A stretch of 64,000 bases of DNA from Neonectria sp. B-13 (lineage: Eukaryota; Ascomycota; Sordariomycetes; Hypocreales; Nectriaceae). This document shows, in pieces, positions 33,620 to 44,640 of this stretch (position 1 is its first letter; every line of letters starts with the position of its first letter). Below the pieces are notes generated by a model, which had not been told where the DNA came from, made no database searches, and saw only the letters and a list, made by a program, of their open reading frames with translations. The position numbers and the translations under genes are program-made. The stretch covers positions 558,001-622,000 of the forward strand of contig NOKP01000012.1 of NCBI GenBank assembly GCA_002682825.1, written 5' to 3'.

Positions 33620-35441
33620 ATGTCTCACACGCGCACAAAACCGTTTAACCTGGCACACCATTTCTCGAAAGCTTCGAAAACGAGAAGACCAAATGCCCTG
33701 AAGGAATACTACAGATATTTTGTGGTACCGGGCATGTGCAATTTTTCCGGTGGTATGCTACACAAGGCGAATACCAATCGCTCAAGTTGTTGACCAAATC
33801 TGCTCGTAGGCCTGCCCCACACAGACATTTTCCCCTTCAACACGCTGGACCTCTCGCTGGACCGGCCGACAAAACATTCTATCTCGAATAACGATGAGAC
33901 AGATGATGAATCTGCAGATGGCTCAAACCTTCATATTCGCATTCCACGATACTCCCAAGAGGGTAATGTCGCGCACAAGATTGACTTGAGCACTGCCCTC
34001 CAATACGGAAGCGCTCAAGGCTATCCGCCTCTCTACGCGTGGTTGCGAAGGCTATTGCACTCTACACATCCAAACATATCCTACGAAGGCGGCGCCGATG
34101 TCATAATTGACGGTGGTTCGGCGGATGGGCTCTCAAAGGTGTTTGAGCTTCTGTTCAACCCGTGGGATCAAGACTTGGACGACATTCAAAACCGAGAGGG
34201 TTTGATAGTGGAAGAGTTTGTATATGGGCCACCAGTCGCACAGGTTAGACCGAAAAATGTCAATATCGTTCCCGTAACGATGGACGCCGAGGGCATGTTG
34301 GCGCAGGGGCCTGGTAGCCTCTTTGATGTTCTCCAAAACTGGGATCCTGCCAAAGGGAAGAGACCCCATGTTGTGTATACCATCCCGTGAGTCGTCTTGC
34401 TAGCCACCAAGCTGCGATTCCAGCTAACAAAATCCCACGGGCACAAGTACGGGCCAAAACCCCACCTCCGGTGTACTGTCCTTCCCACGACGTAAGGAGA
34501 TATACGAGGTTTGTTCGCAATTCGACGTCATACTAATCGAGGATGACCCATATTGGAACCTCTACTATCCTTCGTCTCAATCAATCTCCACACGATCCCG
34601 CGGGTTCCCTGCTTCGACGAATTTCCCTACCGAGTCATCTCACAACTACTGTACGGAATCCTTGAAGGGCCGATCAACAGGGTACCAATTCCTCGACGGG
34701 CTAGTGCCAAGCTTCCTAAGCTTAGACACAGATGGACGTGTGATTCGACTGGATTCGTTTTCGAAGTCTATTGCACCAGGCTGCAGGCTAGGTTGGATCA
34801 CCGCTCAGCCGGGCGTGTGTGAACAACTTTTCAGAATCACCGATGACACCACTCAGCAGCCTTCCGGCTTCGTGCAAGCTATAGTTACGCGGCTGATTGG
34901 AGAGCTCGGCAGTACTGACCAGATATCGCCGGGATGGGGACTGGATGGCTGGATTCGTTGGCTTGAAGGTCTCCGCTCTACCTACGAACGTCGAATGGTG
35001 AAAATGGCAACCGTGTTTGAGGAGAACAGATTCCTCACATCCGAGAAGGGTCGGATCAGGATGTTTGATTTCCAATGGCCTATGGGCGGCATGTTTCTGT
35101 GGGTCGAGGTCAACATCTTCAGTCATCCGGTTGTATCGATCGCTGGTCCAAGGCGGCTCATGCGGGCTTTGTGGATTCACTGCACCCAACATCCCTATCT
35201 AATCTTGACAGTTCCTGGGGGAGATTTCGCAGCGACTGAGATGGTGAAAACAGCTCGTGGATATTTATTTTTACGTTTCTGCTTTGCAGCCGTTGAGGGA
35301 AATCTACTAGAAGCCAAATCGCGATCCTTTACGGAGGCCTGTCAGGACTTCTGGTCTATCCAGAGCTCTGAGAATATCGACGAGATCTTGCGAGAGGAGG
35401 ATACTTTGAAATCGAGTAGCGGGGGGGCGTCTAAAGAGTGA
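33620..35441 (+). CDS. Aro8-like PLP aminotransferase (fold type I)
   Basis: Aminotransferase of 567 residues from three exons, 33620-33752, 33810-34386 and 34448-35441; all junctions rejoin family motifs. It has FSGGLPHTDIFPF at the start of the domain, YGSAQGYPPLYAWLR, an IPTGQNPTSG block across intron 2, EDDPYWNLYY, and the PLP lysine in RLDSFSKSIAPGCRLGW, about Lys343. Aro8 relatives interconvert aromatic or branched 2-oxo acids and amino acids, including 2-aminoadipate and kynurenine. In this cluster it could deaminate an amino-acid side chain to a 2-oxo acid that the neighbouring 2-hydroxyacid dehydrogenase then reduces. Confidence 0.9.
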
Positions 35442-35872
35442 TTGAGATGGGTGAGGAGATGGTCCAAGTCTGATGAGACAGTTCAATCATGAATATAATC
35501 ATCTACTCGTTAATTCAGCCATCAATTAAAGCGGATTCCCTTCTGACCTGTATTTTCTACAAACTTGAACTTTCAATTCTATTTAGTGCCCCATCTAGTC
35601 TTTCAAAGGAGCCCCGAAAGTTCCCACGTGATGCTTGGCCGCCCTTATGCGACCAAACCACGTTATCATCGAGCACGCTATGCTGAAACAAAAGAGGTCC
35701 AGGAAGACTGCAGAGCGAAGAGGGTTCGGATGAGGAAACGTGCAAGGCACTCATGTAGAACCTAATGATGGGCAACACTGGCATTTTGTATCATCGTAAT
35801 AATTGAAATTAATGGCCGGAACGAGAAAACCCAGCTCATGCATTGAGAAATCTTTCCTCGTCGTTCCCGAGG
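35442..35872. other. Spacer between convergent aminotransferase and aldolase genes
   Basis: No supportable gene; should carry the 3' ends of both transcripts. Confidence 0.5.
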
Positions 35873-37077
35873 TCACAAAGGCTCCATACCTCGACCCAGG
35901 AACGTCGACTCCCCGAACTCCTTTTCAACAACTTGGAACAGCGTCAATCCCGTGACTGATGACAGTCAGTTTCCTCCTACATCATCGGAACTTGGAGAAC
36001 TTACAGTAACCACCTTCGGGCGTCCCAATGGCGTAGTGGGTAGACACGGCTTCCTTATGTCCGATCTGAATGAGAGGCTTGCCAGTCCCCGCTGCGCTTG
36101 CATCAGCAGCAAGCTGGATCTCACACAGCTTCTCCAGCAGCACAAACCACGCTACCGCCGCCTCGATGGAGGGGCCAGCCGTGAGCAGTCCATGGTTTCC
36201 TAATAAGGCAGCCTTTGTATTGCCCAAGCATTCCGCAATGGCCTTACCTTCGTCAGTAGCGAAGACGAGGCCGGCGAAGTTGCTTTCCAAAGTCAGTGCT
36301 TGGACTTCACAATATTGGGCAGGCAACGACTTACGTATATAACACATGGTCCTTGTAGAAGGTGCAGAAATCTTGTGACAACATGTCCAGTGTGCGACCT
36401 TATCTAGAATTAGCTAAGGCCTGAGAGAATTAGATTTCCGGGGTTGGTTGTCCAACTGACCTGTTGCACAAAACGCACGACCGTAAGTGCTGTGGGAGTG
36501 AGCGGCACAAAGCACATCGGGCCGCGCTTTGTGGATCTCCGAATGGATAGCATAAGCAGCTTGCAGCACATAACATGGTCAGTTTACTCTCAATATATAT
36601 GCCTGAGAGAAACAAGGTTTGGGTGACTACCGTAATTCAACCTCCGGTTCTTGCCGCCATCCACGACCTTGCCACTGTGGTCGACTCGGATCAAATCTTC
36701 GTCCCTAATGAGAGAGAAATGCAAACCTAAAATAATATCATTGGTCTCTCTCCTCTAAGATGATATGGCGATCAATCATACGCACCAAAAGGGTTCACCC
36801 AGAAGCTGTCCGGCTCAACAGGGTCTCTCAGAGTGATATGGCCAGCCAAGCCCTCGGAGAACCCCTGATTGGCGAAGATCCGGAAAGCTAACGTCAATCG
36901 GTGCTTAAGATAGGCCCTCTCCTCATACTTGTCCTCAAACTTGGGCGGAGAGATCTGCTCGTCCGGCTGAAAAGCCAGATCTGGGTCCCCGCTCCGGTGC
37001 TGAGCTGAGATCCGGGACTTGCCGACCGTGGCCGATGGTGAGGAGGTGGTGTCGACGGCGGAAGCTGACATGGTCAT
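35873..37077 (-). CDS. Class II aldolase/adducin-domain protein
   Basis: Six exons fit exactly: 37077-36786, 36726-36631, 36559-36461, 36398-36335, 36282-36005 and 35955-35873, 303 residues. The domain has FSEGLAGHITLRDP, the metal-binding HxH in AAHSHSTYGRAF (H150, H152) and the distal His in LLGNHGLL (H214). An apparent earlier stop at 35982 is avoided by a last intron with a perfect GTAAGT donor, which adds the family ending FQVVEKEFGESTFLGRG. Members cleave or form C-C bonds next to a carbonyl, or decarboxylate, using a divalent metal. Fungal members of this type are mostly uncharacterised. It shares a 362-bp divergent promoter with the dehydrogenase gene at 37440. Confidence 0.88.
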
Positions 37078-37439
37078 AATCGGCTGGATTAGGGTTCATG
37101 AAAGAGTCATGATCCATGTGTTGGGCTTCTGGACTCTTGATCTTTAAGAGGCGCGCCCTTTTCCACGAGAATGTGAATTGATAGGCTTACCGTTAACTAC
37201 CAACACCTCCAGCGGGGAAACTTTATCATTACGAGTACCTTGTTTGCAATTTCCGCTAGTAAAGTAAGTACCTTGATTCAGGTAGTCGAGGGACGAGAAG
37301 CCGGGGCCACTTTACCCCGCCCCCGGAACAACTTTAATTACACGTCTACTAAGATGTTTTAGTATGGAGTATCTTAATATAAGACGTTATCAAAGCCTCG
37401 CTCACAGCCGCGCCAGATGGTGACCTGCCGTGCATCATC
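37078..37439. promoter_or_regulatory. Divergent promoter of the aldolase and D-2-hydroxyacid dehydrogenase genes
   Basis: 362 bp between divergent start codons. It contains ACACCTCCAGCGGGG at 37203-37217, matching 13 of 15 bases of the element at 33346-33360 in the dioxygenase/aminotransferase promoter. Such GC-rich CGG elements fit binding by a Zn2Cys6 regulator, but this is inferred. Confidence 0.45.
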
Positions 37440-38535
37440 ATGGCGCAATCCAGCAGCAGCAGGAATGGTCATCACCATGTCATCGTCTTATTGGAGAAAT
37501 TCTTCCCCTCGACGCCGGTGTTCGACTTGCCGGCACCGCAAACCTACGAGCTCCGAGAGTATACTCGCACGCATCCAGATCAACTCGCTGGGCGCATACG
37601 AGATGCCGATATCATTATCATGACCATGATTCCTATCCTCGCACAGGCACTGACTGAAGCGGCGTCGCCCAATCTACAGATGATTGCCGTGGTGGGCTCA
37701 GGTACCGATTCGGTAGATCTGGATGCATGCCGGACGCGAGGCATAGTAGTTGCTAATACGCCGCATTGCAATACCTCGGCCGTTGCTGAGCATGCTATTG
37801 GCATGTACTTTGCGGTTCGGAGGAGCATTCCCCGAAGTCATCAACTGACACAGGCTGGTGAATGGGCAAAGCGTGGAATGTTGCTCAATGTACTTTATGG
37901 AACTGATGGCCGGGCACCTCGGACATGTCGAGATGAAATTGTTGGCATTCTGGGATATGGCGGGGTTGGTGAGTCGACGTTTCCCTTTTTCATTTCACTA
38001 CGAGTAGCCCTGGTAATTTACAATGCTGACATCAAGTTCGCGCGCACAAGGCCAGAAAGTAGCCACTCTAGCAAATGCCTTGGGAATGAGAGTACTTTTA
38101 TCTGGGCGTAAGGGTGTACCTGGGTCTCCGGATAGAACTCCTTTTGACCAAGTCATCCGTACGGCCTCGGTCCTCATCTTGTGCCTCTCGAAGACGCCAG
38201 AAACCATCGACTATATCTCAACTCCCGAATTCGAAGCCATGCAATCCCAAGCTGTCCTGGTAAACGTATCCCGTGGCGGTATAGTCGATGAAGAAGCATT
38301 AGTGAGGGCCTTGGAAAAGGGGGAGATTGCCGGTGCAGCTACAGATGTCTTCCTGAAAGAACCTGTGAGCGAGAAAGACAGTCCCTTGCTGGGTGCTAGA
38401 GTTCAAGACTTGAACGTTGTTACCACGCCACACACGGCATGGGTTGCAGAGGAAACTAACGCCAATTATCTCAAGACGTTGGAAGCAAACATTGCTGCAT
38501 TTGTAACCGGTAAGCCGACCAACATCGTTAGATAG
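37440..38535 (+). CDS. D-isomer-specific 2-hydroxyacid dehydrogenase
   Basis: NAD(P)-dependent dehydrogenase of 337 residues; exons 37440-37968 and 38051-38535 with an 82-bp intron that splits the nucleotide-binding motif GILGYGGVGQKVA. The catalytic triad is intact: Arg251 in NVSRGGIVDE, Glu280 in DVFLKEP and His304 in TTPHTAW. It resembles 3-phosphoglycerate dehydrogenase-type fungal enzymes but lacks the regulatory C-terminal domain of that enzyme. It would reduce a 2-oxo acid to a D-2-hydroxy acid. Paired with the Aro8-like aminotransferase, it suggests an amino-to-keto-to-hydroxy conversion in the pathway. Confidence 0.9.
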
Positions 38536-38997
38536 ACCTGAGCCGTTATTTCTATAAATTCCAAAGCTTGAGCATTCGGGGAAGACTGAAGACCTGCGCA
38601 ATCAAGACTGGCAAAGTACATTTCGCAAAAGTCCTGATTTATACGGTAGATCAAGCCTATAGACTAAGTCCTACAGCGAGTCATTTTCAGAACCTTTGGA
38701 ACGGACCTGTGGCTTGGCGTAGAGCCTGACGCGAGTATTCAATATGAGAGAGGCCAGTGTCAGAATGCATCTTCGAGAAAATCAGTCGATACTATACTTC
38801 TGCTGCATCAGTTTAATGCCCTCCAAATGTTGAAAATGGAACCCGGATCCTTCCTATTCGCTCATCGCCGGAGCACCCTTTATCCTTATGTTCCATGTTG
38901 AATACTTCTCAGGGTTCAGTACTTGCTTGCCAGTTCCCCCCCTAAATAGAATGCCACTGCATGGTTTGATATCACGCTCAGTACGTCCCGTGCCTTT
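38536..38997. other. Spacer between convergent dehydrogenase and deaminase genes
   Basis: No supportable gene. Confidence 0.5.
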
Positions 38998-40787
38998 TTA
39001 CTGCTCCTGGCCGTACGTGTCAATGATCCATTGGCAAAATCTGATCCAGCTCTCGCTGAACTCCTTGGATGCCCTCTCTCGCATGGTAGGGCTCATGCAA
39101 CTATGCTCGATGCTCCACTCAGCAATGACCCGCAAGCCAAGTAGTGACAAGTTGTTGGTTCCCATCAAGGCCTGGTAAAAGTCATGCGAGAGGACGCTTG
39201 CCCTGTTTTACTGTAAGCTTCACATACTATTTCAGAAAGATGCAAACGATGAAAGAAACAGAAAACTAACCCCCAAGATCCTGGATCATCGCTACTAATC
39301 GTGCACGGGACACAGTTTGATAATAGGAAAGGGAGATGATGCGTCTTTGCTGTTGGACAGAGTCCCAGGACCTCGTTCGAGATCGGACAGGTTTCAATAG
39401 CGATGTTTTTGTCTTTGCACACCTGCATCAACAAAGGGTGTTTGGCGAGGCTAAAGCCATGTCCGATGCGCTTGGTCCCGAGGAGGATGGCGTCGTAGAG
39501 ATTCGAGTCTGTATCGCCTCCGTGGTCGAGAGTCTCGCCTGCATGGAAGACAAAAGGAAGATCAAGGCCCAGTGTCGTGATCTTGGCTCGCATGTCGAGA
39601 AGTTCTGGGATCCAATACGACAGGGGAGGGCCAGCATCTTCTTGACCTTGCAGATCGAACCCTATTGCGTATTTGTCAGTGACGTGTGATACAAAAAACA
39701 CAGACAAGGTCTTACCACAAATCAGATCTGGAAATTGCTGTTTCATTTCTATGCAAGTGTCCATACACCACCTCATGGCTTCTTTGGTGGCTGAACGCGA
39801 GCAGGAGTAAATGATCTTGACGCCGTAGAACGTGAGTCCCGACGCCTGGATCTTGGGGACCTCTTCTTGGAGGGCATCCGCGAGCATTTGAATCACCTCT
39901 CGGTGTCCATAGTCATGGTTAGCGTCGTCGCTTCGGACAGCGAACAGGTAATTCATGGCGAGTCGGATCTCCGCGTAAGAAATGCCGTCCTCGGCAAACT
40001 TCCAAAGAATCCTTCGAAAGTGTTGACTGTATGCTGTCTCATAGCAAAGCATCGAGCGCATCACCATCACACTACGCATGAATTCCCTCCAGATCCTGAC
40101 AAAAGTCAGCAACCAGACATCTATGAGTAGAGGTCACAGTGTTACGTACCCGTCGACAGTCTGGCGTGGATGGTATGTGTCGTCCGCTTGCAGCACCATT
40201 TGTTTGCTAAGCCATGCCTCTGCCCTCTCCCAACCACCAGGGAACAGGCGCAAAAATTCAGAATACTTCATCCACGACCCAGCAACGTAAGCCTTGTTGA
40301 AAAGGTTCGTCGTCTCGCTGAGATCTACATCTTCAGGCAGGACACAGAACTGGGGTAGGGCACAGGCGAAGAAGCCCTTTGTAGTTAACGGGCAATCGGA
40401 TCTGATGTGTAATCTGTCTTGCTTCTTCGCGTCATCCAGCATGGTCCGTGGCGGCAGGATGCAGTCAAAGTGACAATGTAAAAGAGCTCCCTTGGGTGCT
40501 TTCTGCGCAATCTTGAAGAGCTGGCTGTTTTGGATAGCATCTAGACCATGTAGAAAGTGGTGGCCAGCTTCGCAGCCCGAGCCGTCGGTGCGCACACCGT
40601 GGTGATTGCACTCTTCCCACTTCTTGAGCCTCTGTACAATCCCTTGGGCCTGTGCTTCAAGATCCGATTTCTTTACCTTACTTTCATATCCTAGGTTTCG
40701 CTCGGCACTGATGAATGATTCTCGGGCTTTGAAATAGTCCTCGACAGACCCAAAATCTTTGGGCAAGGTAAACGAAGATGTCGTCAT
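38998..40787 (-). CDS. ADGF/CECR1-type adenosine deaminase
   Basis: Four exons fit exactly: 40787-40150, 40095-39716, 39661-39271 and 39196-38998, 535 residues. The zinc and catalytic residues of adenosine deaminases are present: H104 and H106 in LHCHFD, H379 and E382 in FHAGETL, H407 in RIGHGFSL, and D464-D465 in SSDDPGSW. The extra N-terminal region and the length match the ADGF subgroup (animal ADA2/CECR1), and fungal members are common. Animal ADGFs are secreted, but this one starts MTTSSFTLPKDF without a signal peptide, so it is probably intracellular. A purine-nucleoside enzyme beside IPT and LOG supports a purine-based product. It could process an intermediate, recycle adenosine or inactivate a nucleoside analogue. 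Confidence 0.9.
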
Positions 40788-41619
40788 AGCAAAGGTATAA
40801 GCTGGATTGCTTCAAGACTTGTCGGAAATAATAGTAGTGAGGGGTAGGTTAGGGAGGGGCCTGTTGGATATTAATAATTGTATGTAAGTCTACAGAGGCT
40901 TGGCGCTACTGCCTCAGGCATTACATTATGTGGAAGCCCTCAAGCGGATGAAAGAATGCATGGGAATGGCCCCCACCTAAAACGACCACGTTTTGCTGCA
41001 ACTATCTCCCGTGTTTTCTTTCATCCGGTTGGCCCTCCAGGGCATCACGCTGATGCCTGAGGCTCTGAAATTTTGGTATGCGCACACTCTGAACCATTGA
41101 ATTGAACCACCTTGTTATCTCATTGTGCTACGGTCTTCTGTGACGACCACTAACACATTCGCACGGAGCTGTTATGGTCGCATTGAAGGATGAGCGAGTC
41201 ATTGTATAACAAGATATTTGCTTGAACCTATAAAGTGTATTCAACGGGCAGAATAAGCTTTGATTCTGTGACAAACATAGACAGCTGGTCCTGTGGTATT
41301 TGCAAAACATACCTTTGTTTCCGAATTTATAAATAGGAGAATAAAATAATAACTATAGGGTAGTTGCGAGTTGGTGCATTAGCGTGTGCGGGCGAAATGC
41401 CACTAATCCGTATCAGCTATAGGGGAGAATTAGTGTGGATGATAGACTGGGCCACGAGCAGGTGTCTAGCTAACTAGAGTAAAGTAAATCAAAGTACATT
41501 CAGCCCCAACTATTTAATATGGTGACAGAAGTCCCGATAATTTCCAGCTCTATATAGAGCTACATTGCACTGCTGATAGTGGTATTGTGACTGCTTTGGT
41601 CTCCGGCCTTTATTGCTAC
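40788..41619. other. Intergenic, nothing recognised
   Basis: Upstream region of the deaminase gene; no supportable gene or repeat. Confidence 0.5.
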
Positions 41620-42165
41620 TGACTACTTGCAACAGTTGCCGTAGCCGCCCCTCTCCAAGCCGTATTCCTTTGCAAGCTTAACAAGCTGAGAAAATCTTAT
41701 TCCGGACACAATTGTGCTGTGAGATAGGCGTAAATTCGTCTCCAGTCCGAAACCTTTGATGTGACTGACTTTCTGCTGCGTACGTTGCAATGAGGTCATG
41801 ACAAGGCGTTGCCGCCAACTGCCTTGTCCCGCTAAAGGTGCGGCCGTAGAAGCTTGTGTCAGGGTCTTTATCAATAGTTGTAAAGTCAAAGATGTGAAGA
41901 TGCCGAGATAATAGCTGGAAACGGTTGTAAGGCATCCACTTGATCACTGGATGGATAGGGCGTTGATCCTTAGGTCCAGAAGTCTTCCAATAGTGCTCAA
42001 TCTGCGGCTCTCTATGCATTCTCATATACATGAAGATCGCAAGCCATATGTAGATTTCTGCAACAGAGGTCGGCTTCCAAGCCGACCGCCGAGATTGCGG
42101 TTTCCAGCGCTGCCCATAAATCAAATCCAAACAAACAAACAAACAAACAAACAAACAAATCCAAA
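41620..42165 (-). mobile_element. piggyBac-like transposase remnant
   Basis: On the minus strand, a 158-codon frame carries WKPTSVAEIYIWLAIFMYM, then IEHYWKTSG, then FQLLSRHLHIFDF, which is the N-terminal part of DDE_Tnp_1_7 (piggyBac-derived) transposases. The next fragment continues in another frame near 41623-41889 and then decays. There is no intact catalytic domain. It abuts an AAAC microsatellite and the hAT element, so this is a nest of old insertions. Confidence 0.75.
42126..42161. repeat. AAAC/CAAA microsatellite
   Basis: About eight copies of the tetranucleotide CAAA in a row. In frame it encodes the Cys/Val/Phe/Leu-rich start of the frame on the minus strand, so that start is artefactual. 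Confidence 0.9.
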
Positions 42166-42388
42166 ATCCCGGATTTTAAATGCAATTTGATATATTTGAT
42201 ACGCAATAGAGCGAGGTGGCCGAGCAGGTCCAGGCTGATGAGTGCGTGATGATAGCCTACCCGGAACTTGCTACGCTGTTCGTGTACCGATTAGTCTGAC
42301 CAATCAGAGTCATCCTGAAAATGCCTGTTGATGAGCTACTTTTCTTCATGATTGGAGGCCCGGAACTAAAAGTCACTTCTTATTATCC

Positions 42389-44640
42389 TTGCTCCCCACA
42401 AGATCAGCACGCCTTTTGGGGAATTGTTTACCTGCTTTCAATGCATGCCAGTGCGGACTGATGCATGCCCAACAACATCATGCTTCCTTCTCCACCCCCC
42501 TCCGCCTTTGCTCTTCTCGACCGCCGAGGAACTTGGCAAGTCAACTCGAATCGACGACGCAGACAGCATTACCAGACCATCCCACCGTTGCAGATCTCCC
42601 GCAAGCGGTATGGAGGAACAAACGATATGTTCTGGAAGAGTCCTTATCCAGAAAGGGCTCGAAGGACCAGAAGAGCTGGATCAAGCGCCATGGTTTATTT
42701 CTTGTTGAACTAGATGTAAACGACAGCCCGTCGAACCCTTACTGGGCCTGCCGTTTATGAGATGCGAAGGGCCAGCCCAAGTTCTTCGCCGCTGCTGCTA
42801 CCAGTTCGGCAGCTGAACACCTCCGCAAGCATCGTCAGCTTGAGCATCATTGACAAGTGCAGGTCACACCGGATCTTCGAAAGCAGCCAAATCGCCGATA
42901 CAGACCCATCGACCAACGACTCCGATCAGGCCAAGCAACCACGCTTACACTACACCGCCGTTCCACGAGCCAAGGTCAAGATTGTCCGAGAACTAAGCCT
43001 AGGACTTCTGATCAACGCCGACGTTCCCTTTTCTTTCTTCACAGATCCTTTCTTTGCAGCTCGTGTAGCAGCTCGACCCTCATTTATCAGGCCAGATACC
43101 ATAGAGCCGGCAATCGATGAGCCGTCTGCTGGACGACATGTACAAGTCCAAGAAAGACTAGGTCAAGTAGGAGCTTTCGGATGCCCCCACCAAAATTCAT
43201 CTCGGGTTCGACCTCTAGACCTCGCCCAATCGGTACGCTATAATGGCGGTCACAGCTCACTTCCTTGACCGCCAGGGCCACCATCAGTCACGCTTACTTG
43301 CACTTCGACGCCAGCTCGGGTGTCATAGCGGAGACAACCTCGCCGCGACACTTTCGCAAATTGTCCAAGAGTGGAAAATAGAGGATCGAGTTGGAACGGT
43401 GATCTCGGACAACGTGTCCTCTAACGATAACTGTCTCCAACATTTCTCAGAATTCTCGACATAGAAATGACACCGGCGGATGTACGTGCCAGACGCATAC
43501 GCTGCTATGGATATATCTTAAACTTGGTAGCTCGTGCGTCCCTTTACGGGGAAGATTTCGAGGCTATCGAGGCCGAGTCGCAGGTTTTCAACCTTCTTGG
43601 CCGCCACGAGGAAGACCTACGGCACCGGAGAAAGAAAGAGCCGATGGGAAAGCTTTATAACGTAGTCAAGTTTATTAGATCGTCCCCTCAGAGATGTGAG
43701 CTCTTCAAGAGGATCGGCGAGAACGACGAAGCACAAGGCTTTCTCCTAGCGGGCGAGTCCGCGGCGGAGCTAGAGGTTGTCCTGAACAATGACACGAGAT
43801 GGAATTCTACCTACCTTATGATCTCTCGAGCGCTTATCAAGCAGGGAGATATCAGGGCCTTCTTAGTATATCTGGGTGTGGAGGGATGGCTACCCCAAGG
43901 TGATGTCTTGAAAGGTGATGCCTGGAGGCTCCTGGCGGAAGTGAAGCATATCCTTGAGCCATTTTACCTGTAGACTATGAGAGCGCAAGGGTGGGGCAGT
44001 GAGGGAGGCCATGGACGCCTTTGGGAGGTGATGACGGGCATGGAATATTTCCTGGAACATTTGGAGGATTGGAAGCTGTTCTATTACGCTGCCCTGGACG
44101 AGACAGTGGAAGATAATGCTAACTTGCAGGTGAAACTACCTCCAGGGCGACCAGACCAAAATCGCCAGCTCCCTACTCGATTCAAGGACTGTGAGATGGA
44201 CATGCAGCCGCGAAAGCCACAGGAGGGATCCGTTCCAGATCGTGGCCGGGGAGAATATGGTGGACGGGGTAAGGCGGCTGGATTGTCGAAAATCGAAGAC
44301 ATGGGAAAAGATCATCAACACTATTTGAGGCTCTCTATCACGACTGCCTGGAAGAAGCTCAATGAGTACTAGTTACACTAAGCTAGGGGAGTCCCCGTTG
44401 TTCGCCGTATCGATCATTCTGCACCCGGCTCTTAGCATGAGTTACCTCGAGATGAACTGGGCTACGGAAGAGCAGCTCGTACGGGTGAGAGATGCTAAGA
44501 TGGGTCTATCCGACTACTTTGACCGCTGGTATCGCTGTAGCCGGCCGACGGTAGCGGATGAACAGCGAAAGGCAATTGTGGAGACTGCGACATCGTCATG
44601 CGTGCCACGGAAAATACACGAGGATAGTGTGTTTAAACAA
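42389..44640 (+). mobile_element. Degraded hAT-family (Restless-like) transposon
   Basis: Consecutive frame-shifted segments follow the order of fungal hAT transposases. They are a BED-type finger region (YWACRL then a TGA at 42758-42760, then AEHLRKH.QLEHH), the first part of the RNase-H-like domain (RYAIMAVTAHFLDRQGH and VGTVISDNVSSND near 43230-43440), an alpha-helical insertion, the diagnostic NDTRWNSTYLM near 43787, and the C-terminal dimerisation region (LFAVSIILHPALSMSYLE near 44400). Several stops and frameshifts interrupt it, so it cannot encode an active transposase. I could not define terminal inverted repeats with confidence. Confidence 0.85.

Noticed and set aside
42208..42300. 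tRNA-like phrase AGGTGGCCGAGCAGGTC, matching an A-box
   Set aside because: No matching 3' acceptor strand, B-box or cloverleaf could be found in the next 90 bases.
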